A stretch of 64,000 nt of DNA from Hymenoscyphus infarciens (Eukaryota > Ascomycota > Leotiomycetes > Helotiales > Helotiaceae): the NCBI GenBank assembly GCA_001414345.1, contig LLCB01000103.1, forward strand, positions 1-64,000. The letters are read 5' to 3'. A model generated the notes under the pieces. That model saw only the letters and a program-made list of their open reading frames with translations, searched no databases and was not told the origin of the DNA. Shown here piece after piece: positions 24,848-36,049 of the stretch. The position numbers and the translations under genes are program-made. Numbering within the stretch: the first letter of the stretch is position 1; each line of letters starts with the position of its first letter.

Positions 24848-26498
24848 TATATTAGATATTATAAGAGTTAGGTTATTAATCAATTTTATCTAGATATTAG
24901 CTTGCTCTGTCTTAGCCTTCTAATTCTCTTAATTTAACTTTATAAATTACTAGGTAATATAGTAGTTTAGTTTAGCCTCTATATAGTCTAATTCTAAGAA
25001 ATATAGATCTATACTACCTATAAAGCCTTCTATCTTATTATCTATAGCTTAGATTAAGTCTATTATCTTCTCTATACTTATTATATTAAATTATAATTAG
25101 TATAGTAAAGTAGATATTCTTAACGATTTCTTATCTAAGTCTTTTACTAATTATTTATAGAGAGTTTCTATATTATCTTCTTTTATATATTTCTAGATTA
25201 CCTAAGCTTTAGTAACATATTCTAATAGAGGTCTTCTCTACTACTTTAAGTAAATCATCTTATTAAAAGCTAGAGTATATTAATAAGCCTAATCTTTTTT
25301 AGGAAATCTTTTAATTAAAGACTTCTTAAGAGTAGTGAAGTTATTCTATATAATCTTATTTAGGTTATCTATATATTCCTTTACCTTACTTTAATACTTT
25401 AAGAATACTATTAGAACGCTGCCCTCCTCTCTATCTACTAAGTCTAAGTATTCCTTCTTAGCCTTATACTCTACGTATTTTATAAATATAGCTATATCTT
25501 AGTAAGGTAAACTCTTAAAAGTAGGAATATTAATTAATAAGGACGAAGCTATATTATAGTTACTTTTATCTTCTATTACTAGCTTTTCTTTAATATAAGA
25601 ATAGGAGATAGTGTCTTATATCTTTGTTATTCTTAGTCTTATACTTTTCTTAATATCTTTAACTATTATCTAATCTAGATTCCTAATAACGACTATACTC
25701 TTATTAATCTCTTATAAGACGTCTAGTAAGGGATTAACCTAGAGTCTACTAAGACTTTTAACAATAATAGGAATACCCTATACTTTCTCTAAGAAGCTAA
25801 ATAGTAAGTTAAAACTTTTCTTACTTACTAGCTCTAAAGATTAGAATACCGTTTGTACTAATACTCCTAGCTATACTACTTCTATTCTTAGTTTAATAAG
25901 TATCTCTTCGTTTCTAAAGTTAGTTACTATAACCTTTATCTCTAATTCTAATTCTTTAAAGATAGGATTTAGGCTATTAAGTAGCAACTTATTAAAAGGT
26001 TATTATTCTAATAGTAATTCTTCCTTATTAGGTTTAGTTATATAGCTTCGACTATTCCTTATTTTCGTCTTAAGAAGTATACTATCTTTTCTAACATAGA
26101 ATTAGTAGGTGCTTTTAGTATCCTATTCTAATATTATTAAATCGCTCTTTCCTACTTAGTATCCCGCCAGATCCTAAGCCAAACCCTAACCTTTAATAGT
26201 AATAAAATTAAGTTATTTCTTAATATATCGATTCCTAATATGTCTGTTTTTCCTATATCGATTTATAGGTTCCTTACTATTATCTTATATTCTCGATTCT
26301 CGACTTATTATAGTATCTTATTTACTAATCTTCTCTTTCTATCTTACTCTTACTTACTCTCTCGATAGCTCGGAATCTCGTCACTCTTATATTTCTTACC
26401 TAGTTCTTCTCTTACTTGCTTAGTAACTTCTCGTCTCTTTCTATCTCTTCTTATAATTTAAAAGTTAGTTAGGTACGCCCTTGTTAGGATTACTAACT

Positions 26499-26600
26499 TA
26501 TTATGTATAGGGGTTATATTAGATAAAGCTATCTAGGTGTCACTATCTTCTAGAGTATATGCTGCCAAGCTTTCTAGTCTTATCACGTGCAGTGCCAACA
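26499..26600 (-). repeat. Gypsy 5' LTR (102 bp)
   Basis: Pair of 10969-11070, less mutated (keeps CACGTG and GTGCCAACA at its plus-strand right edge). Its element-sense start is TGTTGGCACTG. Adjacent inner sequence on minus (AAGTTAGTAATCC...) should hold the primer-binding site, but no tRNA match was recognised. Confidence 0.85.
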
Positions 26601-26665
26601 ACGACGACGACAACGACGACGACGACAACGACGACGACGACAACGACGACGACGACAACGACGAT
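26601..26665. repeat. GAC/CAACGAC microsatellite in FI core
   Basis: About 60 bp of ACGACGACGACAACG-type repeats immediately beside the 5' LTR, an expansion of the core triplet tract. A plus frame across it (26537-26728) encodes poly-Asp/Asn and is not a gene. Confidence 0.85.
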
Positions 26666-28790
26666 AACTCTCTATCGCTATCGCATCGTATTCGTTACTC
26701 GGCATCGGGCCGCTTATTAGCATCGTAATCTACGTCGTATTCGTCGCGTTCGCTACCCTAGTTAATTCTACGTCGCCGAATAACATCGGACAACATCGGC
26801 CGATATAGGCACATTTCACGGTCGGACTTTCGGCGGAGCGAATCAGAAGCCTCGGATTTGTCATCTACGTCATCGCTATCGCTGTCGCTGTCGCTTTTAC
26901 GGTACGTACTGTTTCTACTCTTACTTTCTGAACTGACTTACGTGCCTTATAGTTTCTGACCGACCGACCGACTAACCGACCGATCCAACCAATCAAATCG
27001 AGGCATACATATAGGGATGACGTTATTTGGGTCGGTGGAACATTTAGTAGAATAATCAGTGGAATCGGTGGAATTAGTGGAATTGGTGGAATTGGTAGAA
27101 GCAGGACTCGGGCATTCAACGAACCAGGGCATGTTATATAAGAGTAGTATAGCTACGTAATATACGCCTGATCACGTGATTCCAGTCTTTTTTTATATTC
27201 GCTAGTGATTTTTTTAGTACTAATTTAAGGCTACTCTAATACTAAGTTACTACTAGTTTAAAGCGGGTCTAGAATTAAGTTAAACTAGTGTCTAACACTG
27301 ACTTAACTCACCTAACCTGGTTTATAACACGGTTCAACTCGCTAAAACAAGTCGGGTTTTACTGCTATAAATTATCTTAAGTTGGTTTTAAAGCATATTA
27401 AACCTAGTTCTTAAATCATTTTAAACTGCTTTAATCTAGTTTATAAACTAGCTCGAACATGTTTCGTGAATCGGTCTAAGTTACCTTGAGTCAGGGTTGA
27501 ACCGGATTCAACCCTGACTCAAAACCCTCGCTGGTTAGTAGTTAAGTATAGCTAGCTATAGCTCTAATTAATTCAACGATTCTGAATAGGATTAGAACCT
27601 TGGAACCTCTCTGAATAAGATTATTCAATACTGATTTCAACTAGTTTTAAGTAAAAGCGAGTAGGTATATACGTATATAAGAGAGACGCTACTAAAGATG
27701 ATTTCTATTAAATAGACGAGAAATAGACGAGAAATAGAAGGAAAGGTTACGAGGTAGTATTACCTAGAGAGGGATATTATAAGAGTGAATAGCCTCTTAT
27801 ATACTTGTTATATACCTACTCGCTTAGCTAGCGTTCTTAGCTATAAGTATTCGGCTTAGATAGCTTTTTGAATATTAAGCTTATTATATATTTTCTATAT
27901 TTTAAATAATAGCTATAACTTACTATAAAAGAAGTAAGCAAGTAATAGGTATTTAAGAGAAAATAGAGTAATTAAGATCTAAATATACCTTTTAATATAT
28001 ATTAAAGTAATTATCTAGCTTAAAGATAGAGTTCTTTATTACGTCTTTAATTATTTATACTAGATCTTACTCTTTAGTTATATATTCTTTAGTTTTAATT
28101 ATAGTATTATTTATAGTTTCTTTAATAATATTATTTTAATATTTTATCTTTATTTTTTAAATCTCTACTTAAGATACTAAGAAGTTAGGTTATAACTCTA
28201 GTTCTTATATTAATCTTTTAATAAATACTAGATTATTATTCTAGTAAGTAGCGATTTATAGAAGTATATATATACTATATATAGTAGACTTATTCTAAAT
28301 ATTATTAAGATTTTTAATAAAGATAAGCTACTTTTAATTAGATTATTTAATATCTTTCTCTACTTTATCTACTTTATTCTCTCTATTAACATCTCTCTTC
28401 TTAATAATAGTATTCTCTATTTTAGCCTTATCTACTTTTATAAAGTCCTTCTTAGATAGAGTATTCTCTTTTATAAATATACGTTTTATAGATAATTTTA
28501 TAAAATACTAAGTACTTAGTAAGAGTAGCTTTAAAGCTAAGTAAGTCTTACTTAGTAGTAGCTTTACTATATTAAAGATAAGAGAGTAGGTTATTTAAGT
28601 CTAGTATTAACTATTTAAGAGATAGAAGACTAGTTTAAGAAATATAGTATCTACTTTTCTTACTCTTTAATATCTTTTTAGAAGAATTTACTAGTTCTAT
28701 ATCTCTAGCTATCTTCTTTACTTATAGTGTTTTTATATAGCTTATATATTTTAATATCTACTAATAGTAGTAGAGATTCTAGATCTACTA

Positions 28791-31700
28791 CTATACTGCC
28801 GAACCGCTATTTACTTAACTCTGATTCGAATTAAGGTTAACCTAGGATTAGAACTAGTTAAGATTTAGTTTAGAACTAGTTTAGAACTAGTTTAGAGCTA
28901 GTTCTAAAAGAGAGCTAGGTCTAGCTCTAAAAGAGAGCTAAATTAGTTTCTTAATCTATAATACCTTAAACGTATCTAATCTATAGTCGACTTTAGTTCT
29001 AAACTAGTTTAGAACCAGTTTAGAAGTAGCTTAGAACTAGCTTAGAACTAGTTTTAAGCTAGTTTTAGTATTAAAAAAGAATTAAAAGAGCTTAAAAAAG
29101 GACTTAAATTTATAATCACGTCAAAAGGTATATATTACGTAGCTATACTACTCTTATATAATATACTCTAGTTTGTTAAATACCTAAGTCCTACTTCTAC
29201 TAATTCCACCGATTCTACTAATTCTACTAAGTATTCTACCTATTATTCTACTAAATATTCTACCGATCTAAATAATATTATCCTTATATATATACTTTAA
29301 TATAATTAGTTTAATTAGTTAGTTAGTTAGTTAGTTAGTTAGTCGGTTAGAAACTATAAGACACGTATGTTAGTTTAAGAAGTAAGAGTAGAAATAGTAT
29401 ATACTATAAAAGCGATAGTAATAGTAATAGTAATAGTAATAGTAATAACTTAGATAATAAATCTAAGGCTTCTAATTTACTCTATTAAAAGTCTAACTAT
29501 AAATTATACCTAAATCGTTTAAAAAGAAGAGATATATTATTATTATTATTTAACGACGTAGAATTAACTAGGGTAGTAAACGCGACGAATATAACGTAGA
29601 TTATAATATTAATAAGTAGCCTAATACTAAGTAATGAATATAATATACTATACTGCCGAACCGCTATTTGCTTAATACTAATTCGACTCCGATTCGAATT
29701 AAGATTGACCTAGGGTCGGATTAGTATCAGAGTGGTTCTATTAGTTTAGAACCGATTCAGAACCGATTTAGAACCAATTTAGAACCGGTTTGGAACTGGT
29801 TTAGAACTAGTTCAGAGAGGTTCTACTAGTTTAGAGCCGATTTAGAACTGGTTCTAAACTAGTTTAGAAAGGTTCGACTAGTTCAGAGCTAGTTTAGAAC
29901 CGATTTAGAGCTAGGTCTAAAAGAGAGCCAAATCAGTTTCTTAATCTATAACACCTTAAACGTATCTAATCTAGAGTCGACTTTATATAAATAGTTCTGA
30001 ACTAGTTTAGAACTAGTTTAGAACAAGGTTAGAGCTAGTTTTAGGCTAGTACTAAAAAAGAATTAAGAATAAAAGAGCTTGAAAAAGAGCTTGAAAAAAG
30101 GACTTAAATTTGAAATCACGTGATTAGGCGTATATTACATAGCTATACTACTCTTACGTAATATACCTGAATACCTAAGTCCTGCTTCTACTAATTCTAC
30201 TAATTCTACTAATTCCACTGATTATTCTACTGATTGTTCTACCGACTCAAATAACGTCATCTATGTATATATGCTATACTATGATTAGTTAGATCGGTTA
30301 GTCGGTCGGTCGGTTAGTTGGAATCTATAAGGCACGTACGTTAGTTTAGGAAGTAAGAGTAGAAACAGTACGTACTAACAGCGACAACGATGACGTAGAT
30401 AACAAATCTAATGCTTCTGATTCGCTAAGCAACTAATTTAAGGGCTCTAATTCGCTCTACTAAAAGTCTGACCGTGAAATATACCTATATCGTTCAATGT
30501 TATCCTACTATTCGACAACGTGGAATTAACCGAGGTAGCGAACACGACGAATATAACGTAGATTACGATGCTAATAAGCGGCCTAATGCCGAGTAACGAA
30601 TATAATATAATAGCGATAGAGAGTTATCGTCGTCGTCGTCGTTGTCGAAGTGAAGTATCGATGTCGAAGTGTCGAAGTCGAAGTCGAAGTCGAAGGTAGG
30701 GGTGGCTCGTACGCCTATAGGTCTTAGCAGTTACGTAGCTAGTTAGACGTAGCGCACCGTGTTTAGTAAGAGCGACCCTGGTAGGAGAACCACGCCTCAC
30801 TATATAACCCACTTTAGTTACGTGACATACTTAAATTTATATACTAGTAGCCCTAATTATAAGGACTATTAATATATAATTACTAAGCAAAGTTAATATA
30901 TAAAAAGTCGCTTAAATCGCCTTTGAAAAAAAAAACACTCTCTCTAGACTTTTTATTTTTTCTTCTAAGTACTTTTTAAGTGTTATTATACTACTAATAT
31001 ATAGCTAGTATATACTAAAGCTAGTATTAGTTATAATAGAATAGCTTAAGCTACTTAGAACTACTTAGAATAGGTTCGGAATAGGTTCGGAACCTCTCCG
31101 AATAGGATCCGAACCTTAGAACCTCTCTGAATATAATCAGAACCTCTCTGAATAGAATCGGAACCTTAGAACCTCTCTGAATAAGATCAGATTCTATGTC
31201 GACTCTTACTTAAGCTATTAAAATCGATTTAATACTGATTTGAACTAGTTTTAAGTAAAAGCGAGTAGGCATATACGTAATAGTAATAAAGAGTTATCGT
31301 TATCGTTGTTGTTATTAAAGTAAAGTATCGAAGTTAAAGATATCGAAGTCGAAGATATTAAAGTCGAAGTCGAAGTCGAAGGTAGAGATAGCCTATACGT
31401 CTATAGGTCTTAGTAGTTATATAGCTAGTTATACGTAGTATACCGTGTTTAGTAAGAGCGACCCTAGTATAAAAGCTACGCTCTATTATATAACCTACTT
31501 TAGTTATATAATTTACTAAAACTTATATACTTATAGCTCTGAATTTAAGAACTACTAGAATATAAAAATTATTTAAGGTTTATATATAAAAAGCTACTTA
31601 AATCGCCTTTAAAAAAAAAACACTCTCTCTAGACTTTTTATTTTTTCTTTTAAGTACTTTTTAAGACTTACTAGTATTAATACGTAGCTAACCTATAGCT

Positions 31701-31987
31701 AATAATATAATAGACTAGCTTAGAAGCTATTCGAAACTACTTAGAACTACTCTAAACCTCTCTAAAATATAGCTAACTATAGCTCTAATTAATTTAACGA
31801 TTCTAATTAATTTAAAATAGGTTTAAAACCTCTTTAAATAGGTTTAGAATATAATCAGAACTGCTCTAAATAGGTTTAGAGCCGCTCTAAATAGGTTCGG
31901 ATACTATATTAACTCTTACTTAAGCTATTAAAAGCGATTTAGTACTAATTTGAACTAGGTTTAAGTAAAAGCGAGTAGGTATATACG
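28791..31987 (+). mobile_element. FII TIR element, outer copy (split by another FII)
   Basis: Starts CTATACTGCCGAACCGC and ends GCGAGTAGGTATATACG. These are imperfect inverted repeats of about 27 bp that differ from the FI termini. TA flanks it (28789-28790, 31988-31989), and joining the flanks restores the uninterrupted sequence present at 44,610-44,640. Own length without the inner copy is about 1.57 kb. The left arm is full of TTTAGAACTAG half-sites; the core is the one shared with FI; the right arm (31,655-31,987) is FII-specific. Confidence 0.85.
29648..31277 (+). mobile_element. FII TIR element, inner copy (1,630 bp)
   Basis: Complete copy inserted in the core of the outer FII, just before its triplet tract, with TA at 29646-29647 and 31278-31279. 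Joining the flanks gives the sequence expected from the intact core at 30,598-30,615. The arms carry many GAACCGATTTAGAACC (left) and GGTTCGGAACCTCTC (right) motifs. It is markedly less RIP-mutated than the outer copy, consistent with later arrival. The 62-codon minus frame at 30,624 crosses the triplet tract and is spurious. Confidence 0.88.
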
Positions 31988-33080
31988 TAGTTAATCTTAT
32001 TTTATATTATATTATCTATATAGATTATAAAAAGACTATTCTTTACTATAATTCTCTTATATATATAATTCTTTTCTTTTTAATAGATATATTATATTTT
32101 ACCTATTAGCTAGACTTTCTAGCTTCTAGTTCCTATTATACTTTATCTAATTTAGATCTACTCTTTCTCTTTTTAATATTTAGTTTAATCTAAGGTTTTA
32201 AAATCTACTCTTATAGTTTCTTTTAAAAAGACATCTACTACTTAGATTATATAAATTTATCTATTACTTTTTAAAGCTTAAGTCTAACTATTTAATATAT
32301 TCCTCTAGATTTATAAACTTCTTTTAGTTTTATAATAGATTACTATATAAATAATCTATATTATTATTACTACTAGTAATTAAGACTTTAGTATATATAG
32401 CTTTTAGAGATAGTATATTAAAAAAGGCTCTATTATATACTAGAGAGACGAAAGAGCTATTACTATTAATAATAAACTCTTTATTTAGATTATCTATAAA
32501 ATACTCTTTAGTAGCTTATAACTCTATAGTTAACTATTAGTATAGAGAGATATATAAGATTAGAAGTAGCTTATTTAAAGTAATTTTATAATTATATTCG
32601 CGGTATAGTAAAAGCTTATCTAAGGCTACTTTTAAGAATATATCTTTAAACAAAGAGTAGTGTTTTAGAAGTTAAGCTTATATTAGAGCTCTAGTTTTAT
32701 TATTTTTATTATTCTTAAAAGAGGTTAATCTTTTATTAATAATCTAATCTAGTTTATATATACTGATTATAAAGAACTCTATATCTAGTTATTTTATATT
32801 AAAGTATAGAGTATTTATACTTATCTTACTAATAAAAGAGTATAGAGTCTAGTCTATCTAAGCTAGACTAGTAGCTAAGAGAGGCTTTAGACTAGAGTTA
32901 AAAGTAGAATCTTTAGAAGAGATTATTATAAATAGAAGTAATAACTTAGCTAAGAGTCTACTTTTTTATTATTTCTTCTATTAATAGATTATATATTCTC
33001 TTTAATTTATATCTAACTAGTAATTTATAATAGGCTTCTAGTTTCTACTAAAAGTAAGAGAAAGTAAGATCTTCTTACTA

Positions 33081-34797
33081 CTTATATACTCTCTACTAGG
33101 GTTTTAAGCTAGTATTAACTTAGACTTAATACTGGTTTAATACTAGTTTAAGATATTAGTTATTTCTTAAAGTAGCTTTAATACGTTTTATAAAACGAAT
33201 TAAAGTAAGAAACTAATTTATAAAACGATTTAAGGTGATTTAACCTAATTTATAAAACGATTTAAGCTAATTTATAAAATAATTTAAAGTAAGAAACTGA
33301 TTTATAAAATAATTTAAAGTAAGAAATTAATTTATAAAACGATTTAAGGTGATTTAACCTAATTTATAAAACGATTTAAGTTGATTTATAAAACGATTTA
33401 AAGTAAGAAACCGATTTATAAAACGATTTAAGGTGATTTAACCTAATTTATAAAACGATTTAAAATTATAAACTAACTTATAATCTAGCTTTTAACTTAG
33501 TTTAAAAAATATATCTAAAATAAAGTACTTAGAAGAAAAAATAAAAAGTCTAGAAAGAGTGTTTTTTTTTTAAAAGCGATTTAAGCAGCTTTTTATATAT
33601 AAACCTTATATAATTTTTATATTCTAGTAGTTCTTAAATTTAGAGCTACTAGTATATAAATTTAGTAAGTTATATAACTAAAGTAGGTTATATAGTAGAG
33701 CGTGGCTTTTATACTAAGGTCGCTTCTACTAAATATAGTACACTATATATAACTAGCTACGTAACTACTAAGACCTAGTATATAAGCTACCTCTATCTTC
33801 GACTTCGACTTTAACTTTAACTTTAATATCTTCGACTTTAATACTTTACTTTAACGACTTTAATATCTTTAATAACAACGACGATAACTAGCTATTAATA
33901 TTACTATTATATTATATTTATTACTTAGTATTAGGCTACTTATTAGCTTTATAATCTACGTTGTCTTTGTTATATTTACTACTCTAGTTAATTCTACGTT
34001 ATTGAATAATAACCTCTTATTTTTCAACGATTTAGGTATATTTTATAGTTAGACTTTTAGCTAAGTAAACTAGAGCTCTTAAATTAGTTATCTAGTAAAT
34101 CAGAAGTATTAGATTTATTATCTATATTATCGCTATTACTATTAGTATATACTATTTTTACTCTTACTTCCTAAACTAACGTACGTGCTTTATAGTTTCT
34201 AACTAACTAACTAACTGATTAAACTAATTATATTAAGGCATATATATAGAGATAACGTTATTTAGGTTAGTAGAATATTCAGTAGATTATTTAGTAGAAT
34301 AATTAGTAGAATCGATGGAATTAGTAGAATTAGTAGAAGTAGGACTCGGACTTAGGTATTCGACGAACTAGAGCACGTTATATAAGAGTAGTATAGCTAT
34401 ATAATATACGTCTAATTATGTGATTTTAGTCTTTTTTAATATATATTTACTAGTAATAAATAGTTTTTAGTACTAATTTAAAGCTACTCTAATACTAAGT
34501 TACTAGTTTAAAGTAGGTCTAGAATTAAGTTAAACTAGTGTCTAATACTAACTTAACTTATCTAACCTAGTTTATAACCTAGTTTAACTCGTTAAAACGA
34601 GTTCGACTTACTAAAACGAGTTAGGTTTTACTACTATAAATTATCTTAAGTCGGTTTTAAAGTATATTAAACCTAGTTCTTAAATTATTTTAAACTACTT
34701 TAATCTATTTTATAAACTAGCTCAAATACGCTTTTAGAATTAGTTTAAATCATCTCTAAACCTAATTTAACTCTAACTTAAAACTCTCGCGGGTTAG
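33081..34797 (-). mobile_element. FI TIR element, minus-oriented, nearly complete
   Basis: Mirror image of 21426-23138: begins CTTATATACTCTCTACTAGG (right end), arm repeats 33,180-33,480, core 33,560-34,440, left arm to the GCGGGTTAG near 34,797. About 8 bp of the outermost left terminus is missing, exactly where another FI end starts. Heavily mutated: almost all CG of the core tract are TA. Confidence 0.8.
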
Positions 34798-34799
34798 TA

Positions 34800-35150
34800 C
34801 TTTACTGCTAACTAGCGAGGGTTTTAAGTCGGGGTTAAATCCGGTTTAACCCTGACTTAAGGTAACTTAGACCGATTTACGAAGTATGTTTAAGCTATTT
34901 TATGAAATATTTCTATAATAGATTAAATTAGTTTAAATTAATTTAAGACCTAGGTTTAACATAGTTTAAAACCGACTTAAGATAATTTATAGTAGTAAAA
35001 CCTGACTCGTTTTAATAATTTAGAACCGATTTAGTAGTTTAAACTAGTGTTAATCCTAAGTTAAACTATGTTAAGAAATAGCTTAAATTGTTTTATAAAA
35101 CGGCTTAAAGCATTTTAAGAAATAGTCTAAGTTATTTAGTAATCTAGATT
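34800..35150 (+). mobile_element. FI fragment, left arm with internal deletion
   Basis: Starts CTTTACTGCTAACTAGCGAG and follows the FI left arm to about 35,030. It then jumps to short TTTTATAAAACGGCTTAAAG-type units of the right arm until about 35,150. No right terminus is found. It stands head to head with the minus copy ending at 34,797. Confidence 0.6.
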
Positions 35151-35248
35151 ATTATATTATACTTAATTATATAAAAGCATTTAAGAGAATTAAAAGTAGA
35201 TTTAAATTATCTAAGTTATTAGCTTAATCTCCTTTAATCTCCTAATAT

Positions 35249-35411
35249 ATTTCTACCTAATTATAAATTTCTACTTAATTATAAATTTCTACCTAGTTAC
35301 AAATTTCCACCTAGTTATAAATTTCTACCTAGTTATAAATTTCTACCTAGTTATAAATTTCTACCTAGTTATAAATTTCTACCTAATTATAAATTTCTAT
35401 CTAATTATAAA
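35249..35411. repeat. 18-bp minisatellite (9 copies)
   Basis: Unit ATTTCTACCTAGTTATAA repeated nine times with few changes. The sequence at 35,151-35,248 before it shows nothing recognisable. From 35,412 to 36,050 the sequence is AT-rich and no protein or repeat was recognised. Confidence 0.85.
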
Positions 35412-36049
35412 ACTCCTCTGCTATGTTGTACTTTCGCTAGTTTCTACTATCTATATAATCTAGTCTAGGCCTAGGTATTTCTAGATAATTAAGAGGAATA
35501 TTATATAATCTAATATTAGCTATATATTATAAATAAGAGGAAAAGATAATATTACTAAGCCACTCTGCTATAGTCTAAACACTTATATAAAATATAGTTA
35601 TTATTAAAATAGGGGCTAGACTTAGCTTACTGCTTTTCTACTAGATTTATAGCTTAGGTAATTCCTATATTATAATAGTTCTAGTAATAGTATTATTAAA
35701 TTAAATTCTATTTCTTAGTGTTAATAATAGAACCGTCTACTATAGTAGCGTAATCTTAATTTAATAATATCCTTCTTCTTAATAGTTTCTCTTTCTCTTT
35801 AGCTACGCTAAGTATATAATAAATTATAAGAGGTAGTTAGTTAGTTATTAGATATTTATTAACGTCGTCGTTTAGATTAGTAATATACGTAGGTCCTAAG
35901 ATTTATAGTGTTATAGTTTTCCTAGTATCTACTAAATACTACCTAAGTATTAGGATAAACCTCTCCTACTCTTATTAATCTATATTCTTTCTTAACTACT
36001 TATATCTATCTAGAACTAAATTATTATATATTTGTTATATACGTCGTCG

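Larger units (their letters stand above)
21300..26480 (-). pseudogene. Gypsy gag with zinc knuckle, split by two FI elements
   Basis: The capsid-like part lies on minus at about 25,700-24,900 (helical, with blocks such as FPKKDQAYQYTLAF, LLEYVTKAQ and LVKDLDKKSL). A CCHC knuckle follows at 21,382-21,338, where the cysteine codons now read Tyr in the pattern YFRYSKLGHISYTY. Two FI copies (21426-23138, 23213-24847) are inserted between capsid and knuckle. A 74-bp slip of retroelement (23139-23212) separates them. Confidence 0.7.
10969..26600 (-). mobile_element. Ty3/Gypsy LTR retrotransposon with nested insertions
   Basis: Two 102-bp LTRs (10969-11070, 26499-26600) bound the element. Order on the minus strand is LTR, gag, zinc knuckle, protease, RT, RNase H, integrase, about 4 kb of extra coding-like sequence, polypurine tract, LTR. 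RNase H before integrase is the Gypsy order. ACGA occurs on both flanks (10965-10968, 26601-26604) and may be the target duplication, but it lies in a GAC microsatellite. Without the two internal FI elements the retroelement is about 12.2 kb, large for the class. All frames are broken by RIP-type stops. Confidence 0.88.
10215..27546 (-). mobile_element. FI TIR element, minus-oriented, split by a Gypsy insertion
   Basis: The left piece 10215-10968 holds the FI right end, the arm repeats and part of the core. The right piece 26601-27546 holds the rest of the core and the FI left end (AAAACCCTCGCTGG near 27520). Together they make about 1.7 kb, the length of an intact FI (21426-23138 is 1,713 bp). 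TA repeats flank it at 10213-10214 and 27547-27548. The right piece is GC-richer and less mutated than most copies. Confidence 0.85.
9411..27673 (+). mobile_element. FII TIR element, left-truncated and split copy
   Basis: The segment 9411-10214 carries the shared core (starting CCTAAATAACG) plus the FII-specific right arm. The arm is then cut at a TA by an FI element and resumes at 27547-27673, ending GCGAGTAGGTATATACG with TA after it. Joining 10214 to 27549 reproduces the uninterrupted arm seen at 31755-31780. The left terminus is missing: the core starts directly after the Copia duplication, which suggests the Copia landed in this copy and the rest lies beyond the window. Confidence 0.75.
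27880..33078 (-). mobile_element. Helicase-linked dispersed repeat, copy 1 (interrupted)
   Basis: The pieces 27,880-28,790 and 31,988-32,443 match 43,740-45,118 almost collinearly. In between sits an FII element with TA duplication. In copy 2 this sequence lies directly upstream, on minus, of the helicase P-loop, so copy 1 is probably the 5' part of the same element without its helicase. Minus strand reads Lys-rich, coding-like segments (for example KKDFIKVDKAKIEN near 28,430). 32,444-33,078 has no partner in copy 2. No product is recognised. Confidence 0.6.

Noticed and set aside
10964..26605. 5-bp target duplication of the Gypsy
   Set aside because: Only ACGA (4 bp) is shared, inside a GAC repeat, so the duplication length cannot be decided.
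26537..27132. Short ORFs with poly-Asp/Asn (plus) and Pro/Ile or Thr/Asn repeats (minus)
   Set aside because: They translate the LTR edge, microsatellite and repeat words of the FI core; no conservation of protein between copies.
30624..30812. 62-codon minus ORF ending in an Arg run
   Set aside because: Same repeat-core artefact as above.
35249..35411. 18-bp array as a CRISPR
   Set aside because: Units are directly adjacent without spacers and the context is eukaryotic; it is a minisatellite.
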